A stretch of DNA of 35,509 nt from Caldisphaera sp. (lineage in GTDB: Archaea; Thermoproteota; Thermoprotei_A; Sulfolobales; Acidilobaceae). A program made the translations under genes and the position numbers. The notes beneath the pieces were generated by a model, which did no database searches, was not told the DNA's origin, and saw only the letters and a list, made by a program, of their open reading frames with translations. Positions 24,138-32,714 of the stretch are shown here, one piece after another. Every line of letters begins with the position of its first letter. Position 1 is the stretch's first letter. The stretch spans positions 1 through 35,509 of the forward strand of contig PNIA01000015.1 in the NCBI GenBank assembly GCA_002877855.1, written 5' to 3'.

Positions 24138-25304
24138 TTAATACCTTATTTCTACAACATCCTTATCTTTTGGTACATATTCTGGTCCAACCCTTTGGCC
24201 ATCATATTTGACTCCTGATCCCCAAATTTTTGCATATTTTATATTTGCTATGTGTGGATTTATTGCCTCTGCTATTTCTTTTACATTTGCATTTTCCCTG
24301 ATTATTAAAGGATCCTTATCTGGAGGGGAATTTGGCTTCTTTGTGTATATTCTTTTTATCTTTAACATATTAAATATTTCTTTACCCAATTTTTCCAAAT
24401 TTTCATTGTTTTTTGCTGATACAAAATAGTATTTTACATCATTAGGAATAATTTTTTCTCTTTCTATCCCATCTTCTACTTCTTCTCTATTTTTTACTAA
24501 ATCTGATTTATTAAAGAGAACTATAGTGGGCTTATAGACCTTTGCATTTAAAAGAGAAGAATCTATATCATCCAGGCTTGGTTTCCCATAGATTTCTACA
24601 GTAGCATCATAGATTCTATAAGAACTTAGTGCCCTTTTCACATCTTCTTCTGTAAAGGAAGGCCTTCCATAAAATAAAACGTTTATTCCATTCCCAACCC
24701 TTTCCTTTATAATCCTTATAAAACCTTTTTGTATTGAAATTATTATCCCCTTCTTTTCTAATGTATTTGAAACCCTTTTAAATGAATTAATTGGATCATA
24801 ATCTAATCCAATAACTATTATTAATGCATCTGCATTTCTTGCCAAAGCCATTGTCTTTGTGTTAACATAATTTCCTTCATTGCCTATAATTGGTGGGGTA
24901 TCGATAAGCTGGAATTTTATGTCTTCAAAGCTCATCATTCCTGGCACAGGTTCGTTTGTGCTAAATGGTACTGGGCTTATAAGAACTTTTGCATTTGTCA
25001 ATCTTGATACTATGCTACTCTTCCCAGAATTTGGCGGGCCAATAACAGCTATCTGTCCTGCACCAGTTTTTTCTATAAATAGCTTTGGCCCCCCACCACC
25101 TCTTTTCTTCCTCCTTTCCTTTTCTTCCTCCTGTCTAAGCTCAGCAAGCCTGCTCCTTGCCCAATACAATAGGTTTTCAGTCCCTTTGTGCTTTGGTACT
25201 GCGCTTATAAATTCCTCTAATGCCTTAATTTTCTCATCATGCGTCTTTGCATCGCTGTATTTGTTTAGCTTTGCAATAGCTTCTGCAGGTAAGTTTGTAA
25301 CCAA
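24138..25304 (-). CDS. TGS-domain GTPase, DRG/Obg-related
   Basis: This 388-residue translation-factor-class GTPase of the archaeal DRG-like group has an N-terminal helical part with a basic glycine-rich stretch (ERRKKRGGGGPK, about 60-71). The G domain has G1 IGPPNSGKSS, G3 LIDTPP, G4 LFNKSDLV and G5 VSAKNN. The C-terminal TGS domain (PLIIRENANVKEIAEAI ... AKIWGSGVKYDGQRVGPEYVPKDKDVVEIRY) ends the chain. Such proteins associate with ribosomes. TTG start with GGGAG upstream. It is divergent from the phosphatase gene, with starts only 64 bp apart. Confidence 0.9.
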   Translation of the reverse strand: MVTNLPAEAIAKLNKYSDAKTHDEKIKALEEFISAVPKHKGTENLLYWARSRLAELRQEEEKERRKKRGGGGPKLFIEKTGAGQIAVIGPPNSGKSSIVSRLTNAKVLISPVPFSTNEPVPGMMSFEDIKFQLIDTPPIIGNEGNYVNTKTMALARNADALIIVIGLDYDPINSFKRVSNTLEKKGIIISIQKGFIRIIKERVGNGINVLFYGRPSFTEEDVKRALSSYRIYDATVEIYGKPSLDDIDSSLLNAKVYKPTIVLFNKSDLVKNREEVEDGIEREKIIPNDVKYYFVSAKNNENLEKLGKEIFNMLKIKRIYTKKPNSPPDKDPLIIRENANVKEIAEAINPHIANIKYAKIWGSGVKYDGQRVGPEYVPKDKDVVEIRY

Positions 25305-25368
25305 CTTTACTCCCTTTATAAAAATAAATATCCAAACTTATCAAATTTATTTTAGCTGGGGGAATTAT

Positions 25369-26079
25369 TTGGTCAAGCTAATACTGTTAGACTATGATGG
25401 AACTATTAGCCCAATAGATGTTGAAGAAAAAATGGCATTTCCATCAAAAGATGTTTTAGATGCTATAAAATATGCAAAAAGGAAGGTGAGGGTTGCGTTG
25501 GTATCAACAAAGGCATGCGATGTATTAATTAAAAAGGTAGATGAATTAGACGCATATTCATGCATTGGTGGGGCAGAGGTTTTGTTTAATGATAGGTCAT
25601 GCATTGATGTTGATTTAGTAGAAAAACAAGACAATGCATTGGAAATAATAAACATGATAAAGAATGACTATGAGGTATCTAAAGTCAAGGTCGAAGTTAA
25701 GAGAACCTTGTCTGGATTGATAGCTGGGTTTAGCATAGACTGGCGCTTTTCCAAAAAGCCAAGTAGTCTGGAAAAAATTTTAAATAAATCCATGCTATCT
25801 GGTATGAGAGTTATCGTTTATGAAAATCATCCATTTGTTGATATATTATTAAGCAAAAAGGACAAGGGAGATTCTGTTGAATTTTTGAGAAAGATTTTTA
25901 ATGCAGATAAGGTAGTATATTTTGGTGACAGCGAAAATGATTTACCCGCATTCCTTAAATCAGACATATCTGTTTTGGTATTAAATGGATATAATGATCA
26001 CATGAAGAAATTTAGAGTGAATGAAATGGTAAGATTTAATGATGTTGGAGGGCTGATTAGGAAATATGCAGATAATTGA
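25369..26079 (+). CDS. HAD-superfamily sugar phosphatase (trehalose-6-phosphate phosphatase candidate)
   Basis: This HAD phosphatase of about 236 residues has motif I LILLDYDGTISPID (nucleophile Asp), motif II VALVST, and motif IV YFGDSENDLPAF; the cap lies between in the IIB position. I start it at TTG 25369, after GGGGGAA, because the longer frame to 24880 runs antisense through the GTPase gene and encodes nothing plausible. It overlaps the membrane protein gene by 14 bp. In Sulfolobus acidocaldarius a HAD phosphatase, a mechanosensitive-type channel and a GT4 enzyme form a trehalose cluster (recalled), so trehalose-6-phosphate is the best-guess substrate. Mannosyl- or glucosyl-phosphoglycerate is an alternative. 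Confidence 0.82.
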   Translation: MVKLILLDYDGTISPIDVEEKMAFPSKDVLDAIKYAKRKVRVALVSTKACDVLIKKVDELDAYSCIGGAEVLFNDRSCIDVDLVEKQDNALEIINMIKNDYEVSKVKVEVKRTLSGLIAGFSIDWRFSKKPSSLEKILNKSMLSGMRVIVYENHPFVDILLSKKDKGDSVEFLRKIFNADKVVYFGDSENDLPAFLKSDISVLVLNGYNDHMKKFRVNEMVRFNDVGGLIRKYADN

Positions 26080-26653
26080 TTATTTAATAGATGCAGTCGT
26101 ATTTATTGTTATAATAGTTGCATTTTATTTTATAGGAAAGTTTTTAAAATTTGTTATAGAAAGATCGTTAGAGGTTACAGGTTTTAATGATTGGTTCAAG
26201 CATATAAGCATGGGAAAGATTGCATTAAGGGCTGGCATGACCGGAGGAGACTTTTTCGGTTCTATAATAGCATATTTTATTTATGTAACAGGTATTGTAT
26301 TGGCATTGGACTTCCTTTCGCAAATAGTAAAGGAATTGAGAGTAGCTTCCTCAATGATAACCTACGGCTTGGGTTATGTAGCATTGTTTGTTTTCATAAT
26401 AATAATTGGTTTTATATTGATTGATGTGTTCGATTCTTACATATCAAGCGAGGCAAGACAAAGAGGAGGTCAGGAGCTTGAAATTCTAATAGTTTACATA
26501 AAGATTATCCTTTATTTAACAGTTATTACTTTGGCTATGAGGGAAGTTAAGTTAGATGTTGAACCATTGATGATACTGTTACAACCATTGGCATGGGGAC
26601 TGGCAATAGCATTTGTAGCAGTTTTGCTTGTTAGGTATTTGAGGAGGCCATAA
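26066..26653 (+). CDS. MscS-like/conserved-TM-helix membrane protein of the solute cassette
   Basis: This 195-residue membrane protein has about four or five hydrophobic segments: AVVFIVIIVAFYFIGKFL, FGSIIAYFIYVTGIVLALDFL, GLGYVALFVFIIIIGFILIDVF, IIKIILYLTVITLAM and a C-terminal PLAWGLAIAFVAVLLVRYL. The Gly/Ala spacing around MTGGDFFGSIIAYFIY and the RRP tail resemble the conserved TM repeats of small mechanosensitive channel relatives. There is no large cytoplasmic beta domain. It lies between the phosphatase (14-bp overlap) and the glycosyltransferase (1-bp gap), implying one transcript. Release of the solute made by the neighbours during osmotic downshift is the likely role, by inference. 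Confidence 0.7.
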   Translation: MQIIDYLIDAVVFIVIIVAFYFIGKFLKFVIERSLEVTGFNDWFKHISMGKIALRAGMTGGDFFGSIIAYFIYVTGIVLALDFLSQIVKELRVASSMITYGLGYVALFVFIIIIGFILIDVFDSYISSEARQRGGQELEILIVYIKIILYLTVITLAMREVKLDVEPLMILLQPLAWGLAIAFVAVLLVRYLRRP

Positions 26654-26654
26654 A

Positions 26655-27908
26655 ATGGGTTTTAATTTTTTTTCTGTTATGTATCAGACATCAAACAGCA
26701 AGGGGCAAGAGCTTGTTGCTCAAAGGATGGTGAAATATGCTCTAAAGCTTGGTTATAAATCTTATTTAATAACAAGCATTTATCATGATGGTGAACCAAT
26801 AGTTTCTGAAAGGGAATTGGAAAGGTCGGAAAAGCCTTTTAAAGTATTTGATGTTGATCCAAAAATTAAGTTACCAACTATAAGGGTTTTGAGTAGGAAG
26901 TTAACATGGCCTCCAAGGAGGATAACTTTTAGGGATTATATAAGCACGCTTAATTTGATAGACAATGAAATAGGGATTGATTTTATTGTATCCCACTCAA
27001 CACTATGGAATGGTCCAGAAGATACTGCTAAGTGGATTCTTTGGAGGAAATTGATGAGCAGTATGAATATAAATCAGAAGAGGGTCGTATATGGCCACAT
27101 GTCCCATTATCAGCCCCCCGAACCTGGAAGGTATGAGCCTTTGGAAAGGACATACAGATTGGCATGGAACATGACGGAATTGCCATCAATATTTAAAGCA
27201 GCAGACATTATTTTGGCAGTTACAGGAATTGAGGCCGAAGACATGATTACAATGGGTGCACAGCCTTCTCAGATATTTATTTTTCCTGGTGGATTGGATG
27301 ATGAGGAAGCAAAAGAAATAGAAGATGCAAATCCTAAGGAATTTTTGGATAAATACAAGATACCCGAAGGAAGCAAAATAATATCTTATTTGGGAACAGT
27401 TGAGGAGAGGAAGAATCCTTTAGCAGTTGTTGAGATTGCAAAAAAATTTGGAAATTTTAAAGATGTTTATTTTGTCATAGCTGGAAAACCTGGGGATCAG
27501 TGGGATAGAGTTTTGAGGGAATCTAAAAAGATGAAAAATGTTATATTGACAGGAGAAATAAGTGTTGGTTTAAAGGCATCTCTAATTAAGGCAAGCTATT
27601 TAAATATAATAATGTCTAAAATGGAGGCATTGGGCCTAACGCAAATAGAGTTTATGTATGGTGAGGTGCCAGTAATTACAAGCGCAACATATGGACAAAA
27701 ATGGCTGATAAGTGATAAGGTTGATGGTATTCACTTAAGGGGATCGGATGATATTGAAGGGGGTTATAATGCAATATTGGATTTGATAAATAATGAAAGG
27801 AAGAGAGATGAAATGGGTAAGAATGCAAGGGAAAAGGCAAAAAACTTCTTGCTATCAAAGCTGATGAATTCTTTAATTGAAAAGGCAAAGCAAATTTCAA
27901 TAACATAA
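26655..27908 (+). CDS. GT4 glycosyltransferase (probable trehalose/sugar-phosphate synthase)
   Basis: This 417-residue retaining glycosyltransferase has the two-domain GT-B fold. The N-domain has MYQTSNSKGQELVAQRMVKYAL and HSTLWNGPEDTAKW. The C-domain has ISYLGTVEERKNPLAVVEIA (nucleotide-sugar site), VYFVIAGKPGDQWDRVL, and the E-x7-E-like region SKMEALGLTQIEFMYGEVPVITS. The ATG follows a strong GGAGG. It is the third gene of the cassette. The recalled Sulfolobus acidocaldarius counterpart is a non-classical trehalose-6-phosphate synthase; a TreT-type trehalose synthase or another glycoside osmolyte is possible. Donor and acceptor cannot be read from sequence. Confidence 0.82.
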   Translation: MGFNFFSVMYQTSNSKGQELVAQRMVKYALKLGYKSYLITSIYHDGEPIVSERELERSEKPFKVFDVDPKIKLPTIRVLSRKLTWPPRRITFRDYISTLNLIDNEIGIDFIVSHSTLWNGPEDTAKWILWRKLMSSMNINQKRVVYGHMSHYQPPEPGRYEPLERTYRLAWNMTELPSIFKAADIILAVTGIEAEDMITMGAQPSQIFIFPGGLDDEEAKEIEDANPKEFLDKYKIPEGSKIISYLGTVEERKNPLAVVEIAKKFGNFKDVYFVIAGKPGDQWDRVLRESKKMKNVILTGEISVGLKASLIKASYLNIIMSKMEALGLTQIEFMYGEVPVITSATYGQKWLISDKVDGIHLRGSDDIEGGYNAILDLINNERKRDEMGKNAREKAKNFLLSKLMNSLIEKAKQISIT

Positions 27909-28070
27909 AAATTTTGAAAATTAAATTTAAAAGTATTTAGAAATATTTGTTGAAGTGCGAATTTTTAAGATTTTTCCTATTACTTTTATGCCTTCCCTAT
28001 CTTTTCTTCCTTATTCTTATTTGCAATATAGATTTAAGCCTTTTTCATAAATTTTAAATGGGGGTAGATT

Positions 28071-28853
28071 ATGGATCAAATAAGACAAATAGCAGAGAAG
28101 ATGATCAAAGCAAATTATGCCATAGCCTTAACTGGTGCTGGTATCAGCACGGGTAGTGGGATACCAGATTTTAGAGGACCTAGAGGTATATGGAAGATAA
28201 TGGATCCAGGTCTTTTTCATATATCATATTTTCTAAGCGACCCCCTTTCTTCTTGGAAGCTTTTTATGAACGAGATGTATGATAAGATAAAGGATGCAAA
28301 GCCAAATGCAGCGCACTACTCTTTGGCCAGGCTTGAGGAGATGGGCATAATAAAAGCTGTTATAACACAAAACATAGATGATCTCCATAGGAAGGCAGGT
28401 AGCAAGGAAGTTGTTGAACTTCATGGTAATATGAGATATTCTATATGCACCCAATGCAAAAGGAAGTATGATATTGAAGATGCGTTTAAGGAGGTGAGAG
28501 AAAATAAAATCCCTTTATGCCCATACTGTGGAGGTATATTAAAGCCAGACGTTGTGTTTTTTGGGGAAGCACTTGATTATTCGGTTATAAACAAGGCATA
28601 TGAATTGGCATCAAATTCAGACCTATTCCTTGTATTGGGTTCTAGTTTATCAGTAAGCCCTGCAAATCAATTGCCTATTATTGCAAAATCAAGGGGAGCT
28701 GAGTTAATAATAATTAACATGGGGGAGACAGAGTTTGATAGCTATGCCGATATAAAAATTGAGGGGAAGGTTGAAGAAATATTTTTGGAAATATGTAAAA
28801 AAATTGAGGAATTAATTGCGTCGCAAAACAGCTGGTGTAGCAAATTAGGCTAG
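28071..28853 (+). CDS. cobB: Sir2-family NAD-dependent protein deacylase
   Basis: This 260-residue sirtuin has GAGISTGSGIPDFRGPRGIW (NAD site), TQNIDDLHRKAGSKEVVELHG with the catalytic His, a zinc ribbon CTQC ... CPYC, and VLGSSLSVSPANQLP. All catalytic residues are present. In Sulfolobus, Sir2 deacetylates the chromatin protein Alba, and an alba gene lies at 11564 in this window. ATG with GGGGG upstream. It converges with the MBL gene, and the stop codons overlap by four bases. Confidence 0.95.
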   Translation: MDQIRQIAEKMIKANYAIALTGAGISTGSGIPDFRGPRGIWKIMDPGLFHISYFLSDPLSSWKLFMNEMYDKIKDAKPNAAHYSLARLEEMGIIKAVITQNIDDLHRKAGSKEVVELHGNMRYSICTQCKRKYDIEDAFKEVRENKIPLCPYCGGILKPDVVFFGEALDYSVINKAYELASNSDLFLVLGSSLSVSPANQLPIIAKSRGAELIIINMGETEFDSYADIKIEGKVEEIFLEICKKIEELIASQNSWCSKLG

Positions 28854-29851
28854 ACAAGTGCTTTCCAATATACAATGTTTTTGTTCATCTTCCTTTCTAT
28901 CTTCCCTTCCAATTCCAACCTTTTTAGATGTGCCAGTGTTTCCCCCATTGCAAAGAACCTTTCTGAATAAGGGTATTCCTCCCACGAATTATATGAGGCC
29001 CTCCATTTTACCATTTTGGCAATTTCATATCCGTTTAGCTCTTTTTTCCTTATATAGCCGAGTATCTCATTTAGCCTTTCTTCATGATGCTTTATTATTT
29101 CTTTAGCCCTCTTTGAAGGGTTTAATATTGGTTCCCTATGCCCGGGCATTGCAATTTTTGCATTTAAGGTTGAAATTTTTTCAAGGCTTTTTATGTAGTC
29201 CCCTAAAGGATCTGTGTTTTCCTCTGCAAGAGTTATCTGAGGAGTTATTGGATCTAATACATGATCTCCAACAAATAGTATACCGTCTTTTTCATCAAAC
29301 AAATTTATTTGACCGGGCGTATGGCCTGGGACTTCAATGACTTTAAGCTTTTTATCCTGCACATCTATTTCTGAGTCGTTGCTTAATGTTATCCAAGGAA
29401 TTTCCTGTAAATCAGAATATATATCTATAAGCCTCATTGCAGGGTGGGCCTTTGAAATTTCGTTTGCCTCATTTTCAGGCATTCCATGGTTAGCATATAA
29501 TTTGATTGCCTTGTTTATGAACTTATCAAACCCCCTGCTCAAAACCCTTGCATCCTTTAATCCAAGATAGAAATCGCTTGCCCCTAGGCTTTGAAGGATA
29601 GGAGACATAGTTATGTGATCTACATGGAAGTGAGTTACTATAACTGATTCAAGATCGCATATCTTGTATCCTAATGAGCTTATGCCCTTTGAGAACTCAT
29701 GGAATGACCTTATGTTGTACATGCCTGCATCTATCATGCTAAAAGAGTTTTCTGATCCAATCAAATAAACATTTATAAATTTTAAAGACTCTATAGGGAT
29801 GGGCATTTTTACCCTTTTCAACCACGATGGAAGCTCAAGCTCTTTTTCCAA
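28850..29851 (-). CDS. MBL-fold hydrolase with C-terminal winged helix (LACTB2-like)
   Basis: This metallo-beta-lactamase-fold protein of about 333 residues binds two metals through THFHVDHITMSP, the Asp in ILFVGDHVLD, and HTPGQINLF/ MPGHREP histidines. After residue ~245 comes a winged-helix-like region (ILGYIRKKELNGYEIAKMVKW, LAHLKRLELEGKIERK) as in the LACTB2 group of nucleases. The longest frame starts at 29908, but TATA-like sequence overlaps that ATG. TTG 29851 (six bases after GGTG) is the better start; GTG 29860 is the alternative. A role as an RNase or as a thioester/ester hydrolase is possible. Confidence 0.85.
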   Translation of the reverse strand: MEKELELPSWLKRVKMPIPIESLKFINVYLIGSENSFSMIDAGMYNIRSFHEFSKGISSLGYKICDLESVIVTHFHVDHITMSPILQSLGASDFYLGLKDARVLSRGFDKFINKAIKLYANHGMPENEANEISKAHPAMRLIDIYSDLQEIPWITLSNDSEIDVQDKKLKVIEVPGHTPGQINLFDEKDGILFVGDHVLDPITPQITLAEENTDPLGDYIKSLEKISTLNAKIAMPGHREPILNPSKRAKEIIKHHEERLNEILGYIRKKELNGYEIAKMVKWRASYNSWEEYPYSERFFAMGETLAHLKRLELEGKIERKMNKNIVYWKALV

Positions 29852-29883
29852 AACCAACACCGAAAAAAAGGTAACAGGGGGAA

Positions 29884-30252
29884 TTAATATGTTATAATAT
29901 GTATACAAATGTTTTTTGTTAGAATTAATAGTAAATTAAATAATAAAGAAATTAAGGGGGGTAAACGAAGTAGCAAGACTCGCTCATACCTGAAATCTGT
30001 GAAGATGATTACTGAATATACATTATATGGCACAACACCGTTTACCTGTAAATCTGTTACTGAGACCTGGCCAGGCTTTATTAACAAATTTGTCTGGTTT
30101 TCATTTATCTTCATACCGTTGCTGTCATATACATAGATACCTACAATTCTTGCATCATATTTTCCATCATTTTTTATAACTGAATATGCAGTTAAGGAAG
30201 ATATAACATAAGAATGATCTATTTTGGCTTTATGTATTCCATCTAAATCCAT
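29884..30252 (-). pseudogene. Fragment of a pilin-like/secreted protein C-terminal domain
   Basis: The frame encodes a beta-rich segment, SYVISSLTAYSVIKNDGKYD followed by ARIVGIYVYDSNGMKI, then NLLIKPGQVSVTDLQV and YSVIIFTDFRYERV. That is the usual pattern of the exposed domain of archaeal pilin- or archaellin-like surface proteins. The N-terminal signal peptide and hydrophobic helix are absent, and after about residue 90 the sequence becomes a hydrophobic tail (LLLRLPPLISLLFNLLLIL) that does not fit, suggesting a frameshift. It overlaps the promoter area of the MBL gene. Best read as a decaying remnant, though a short real protein is not excluded. Confidence 0.4.
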
Positions 30253-30340
30253 ACCTCTGTATGTTTTAAGGCAAAGTTAAAACAGGAACGTTCAGCAAAG
30301 CTTAAATTCATGTTATAAGCTCCATTGAATAGGAAAGAAA

Positions 30341-31378
30341 ATGGTAATAAAGCTTCCTCATGATGATATGATGAAGTACGTTTTGAGCAGGATTGGGAAG
30401 GAAGATACCCAAGTAATAGTAGGGCCAAGGATAGGAGAAGATGCTTCTATAATAGACATAGGGGATGGAAAGGTCCTCGTTTCCCACGTCGATCCTATAG
30501 TTGGGGCAATAGAGTCGATAGGGTGGCTCTCTGTCAATATAGTCAGCAACGACATTGCTGTTAGGGGGGTGAGGCCTAGATGGCTTCTCTCAGATATACT
30601 TCTTCCAGAGGGCTCTGGAAATGAGCTTTTGGACAAGGTAACATTACAGATAGACAGCGCTGCCAAAGAAATAGGGGTTATGGTTGTGGGTGGGCATACA
30701 GCATTTGCGCCTAAGCTTAATAGAGTGATAGTCTCAATGACCGCCATTGGTATAGGGGAGAAGGATAAGGTTGTAAGAACTTCAAATGCCAAGGAAGGCG
30801 ATGAGATAATAATGACAAAGACAGCAGGTGTTGAGGGGACTGCAATACTTGCAACTGATTTTAAAAAAGTACTGCTCAAAAAGGGGGTAAGCGAAGATGT
30901 ATTGAGGAGGGGGAGAGAATTCTTAAAATTTATCAGTATTATGAGGGAAGCGCTTGTCCTTTCTGATGCAGGGCTTGCTAATTCAATGCATGATGCAACT
31001 AATGGTGGAGTACTCGAGGGGATTGCGGAGATGGCTTATGCTTCCAAGAAAACAATAGAAGTGTTTGAGGATAGGGTTCCAATAGCTGATGAGACGGTTA
31101 TAATGGCAAATGCTCTTGGAATTGATTCACTTAAGCTTATAAGCTCAGGAGTCCTTATAGCCTCGGTACCAAATAGAAGATCTGAGAAAGCAATTGAGCT
31201 TTTAAAATCTATTGGTGTAAAGGCTTCTGTAATAGGAAGGGTGTGGAAGTTCTCTGGAGATTATGTTTTGTTGCATAGGAAGAGGTGTGGAGTTGAGAGG
31301 ATAAAGGATGTGTATGTTCAGGATGAGCTGGATTCTCTTTGGGAGGTTTATGGAAAAGAAGCTTCTGAAGATACTTAG
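30341..31378 (+). CDS. AIR synthase-related (PurM/HypE-superfamily) protein
   Basis: This 345-residue protein of the PurM superfamily has both halves visible: the N-terminal IGEDASIIDIGDGKVLVSHVDPIVGA with SVNIVSNDIAVRGVRPRWLLSDILLP, and the C-terminal EIIMTKTAGVEGTAILA with AGLANSMHDATNGGVLEGIAEMAY. It resembles HypE and similar ATP-dependent enzymes, but the C-terminal Cys tail (P-R-x-C) needed for HypE's cyanation reaction is absent; the chain ends KEASEDT. No hydrogenase genes are nearby. ATG with AGGAAAG upstream. It acts on an unknown substrate with ATP. Confidence 0.85.
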   Translation: MVIKLPHDDMMKYVLSRIGKEDTQVIVGPRIGEDASIIDIGDGKVLVSHVDPIVGAIESIGWLSVNIVSNDIAVRGVRPRWLLSDILLPEGSGNELLDKVTLQIDSAAKEIGVMVVGGHTAFAPKLNRVIVSMTAIGIGEKDKVVRTSNAKEGDEIIMTKTAGVEGTAILATDFKKVLLKKGVSEDVLRRGREFLKFISIMREALVLSDAGLANSMHDATNGGVLEGIAEMAYASKKTIEVFEDRVPIADETVIMANALGIDSLKLISSGVLIASVPNRRSEKAIELLKSIGVKASVIGRVWKFSGDYVLLHRKRCGVERIKDVYVQDELDSLWEVYGKEASEDT

Positions 31379-31479
31379 CTTCTAGAAATGCATTCAAGAG
31401 TTTTTATTGGTGGGGCTGGCTTTGTTAGCAAATTGGTTCTGTTCTTTTTTATTATAACTTACATCTCTTTTTTTTTACA

Positions 31480-31519
31480 TGCACAATTTTGTGCAGTTTG
31501 TTTTGTGCAGTTTGTGCAT
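31480..31519. repeat. Palindrome with tandem 14-bp repeats (TTGTGCA cluster)
   Basis: A perfect palindrome TGCACAATTTTGTGCA lies at 31480-31495. TTTTGTGCAGTTTG is repeated exactly at 31487-31500 and 31501-31514, so TTGTGCA recurs at 31489, 31503 and 31512. The cluster is in the 185-bp gap between convergent ends of the AIR synthase-like gene and the peptidase relic, preceded by a T-run. It could be a termination structure, a protein-binding array, or slippage around an old insertion. Confidence 0.55.
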
Positions 31520-31563
31520 TGAAACATAATTCTATTAAATGTTTCAAAAAATATTAATTAAAA

Positions 31564-32714
31564 TTACTTATGGCCGTTAGTTACTTGAATAGATGATGTG
31601 GTAACATAAGTAACATTAAAGCTTGAAATTTTATTGAACCAGCTAACATAGGCTAATGGGCTTCCATTATTGTTTACCATAGTGATATTGTAAATGTATT
31701 TGCTTAAAGAGCCAAAAGGTAATGAAGTACCATTCGAAAGTGTTACATAGTCACTGTTTATATTAGTGAAATTAGAACCAAATGAAGCATTACCGAAATT
31801 AGCTAAATTTGTTAATGTGCAAACAGGGCCTATGCATATATCAGGTCTTTCAACTATCCATTCTGTAGAAGCTCTTTCCGCGCCTGATACCAGTGTTGAT
31901 AGTGATGATTCATTAAACATGGGTTGCCCATTGCTATTAAATTCTTCTATTAAGGTAGCAAAAGTGTCATTTGGTAAATAAACAACCTATGCAACAATTT
32001 TATCTCCTGGGACTACATTTGCGTTGCTAAAAGTAACAGTAGGATTTGGGTAGAACTCATACCATGCACTATAAACAGGTTTACTCTTTTGGCACTCCCG
32101 TTTGTCCATACACTTTCATTTCAATCATCTTATCTTCAATCATGATCGAGCATAGGGACTTAGCCCTCAACCATCTGCCAAGCTTAACTGCATGCGGGTC
32201 ATGAGACTCCTTCGAGCTCAACGGCACGGGGCTCACATCTCCGCTTTTGCCCCCACCCTTTTGGGCATAGCCCACATCGGTGCGAGAGGTCATCCTTTAA
32301 CAGTAAAAACTAAGCATATTTGAATATAAAAAGATTTTTACTAAAATGAAAAAGGATTTAGCCCATAATACCAGATTTGTTCAACTGTGTTGTCGTTAAA
32401 GCCATCGAGGCCAACCCATATGGCTACATAAGTTGTTTGTTTTGTGCAAGAGATTTGTGGAACTATAAAGCTTGCATTGACTTCTTTAAAGCTTCCTGAA
32501 GTACTTGAGAGAGCATAACCAGCCCAATTATAAGAACTTGTTTTGAAGTACCGTATGGTTTTCTTGGGTTTCCAGCTAATAGGTTAACTTCATTACCTTG
32601 ATTTTTAAAGCTAGCATAAAAACTTGATAAAGAAAACAAAACTATTAGGATAATTCCAATTTCTGCAACCAAAGTAAAAAGACCTTTACCGGATTTTTTT
32701 AAATTTTTCGCCTA
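31564..32714 (-). pseudogene. G1-family (eqolisin) acid peptidase, multiply disrupted
   Basis: Pieces in different frames rebuild one secreted peptidase. A Lys-rich N-terminus runs into the hydrophobic segment LFTLVAEIGIILIVLFSL. Then come YNWAGYALSSTSGSF, VAIWVGLDGFNDNTVEQ (catalytic Gln region), KPVYSAWYEFYPN, and GAERASTEWIVERPD (catalytic Glu region), finishing with VTTSSIQVTNGHK. Lesions seen: no start codon (TAG directly before the first codon), a frameshift near 32540, a 270-bp insertion, a frame change near 32090, and an in-frame TAG at 31987-31989. G1 peptidases are secreted acid proteases, which fits an acidophile. The gene is dead in its present form. Confidence 0.72.
32106..32375 (+). 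mobile_element. 270-bp insertion, probable remnant of a TnpB-type element
   Basis: The insertion is flanked by TTTGT at 32101-32105 and at 32376-32380, and splits the peptidase relic exactly at its catalytic Gln codon. Its 32107-32310 part is far richer in G+C than everything around it. Plus-strand frames give MIEHRDLALNHLPSLTACGS and DSFELNGTGLTSPLL, separated by a stop, resembling a TnpB/OrfB C-terminus (the HRD-x2-A-x-N pattern of RuvC-III). The segment GGGC-TAT-GCCC and GGGGC/GCCCC arms show it could fold as RNA, as expected for a guide-RNA-bearing tnpB 3' end. No clear terminal inverted repeats. Identity is tentative. Confidence 0.5.

Noticed and set aside
24880..25368. Upstream extension of the HAD phosphatase frame
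   Set aside because: It is antisense to the TGS GTPase gene; the TTG at 25369 has a good ribosome binding site.
30358..30879. 173-codon antisense frame within the AIR synthase-like gene
   Set aside because: A shadow of a gene with clear family motifs; no start signals of its own.
32081..32293. 70-codon minus-strand frame in the insertion
   Set aside because: Open only because of the GC-rich insert; it runs on into peptidase relic sequence and the plus strand has the more element-like reading.
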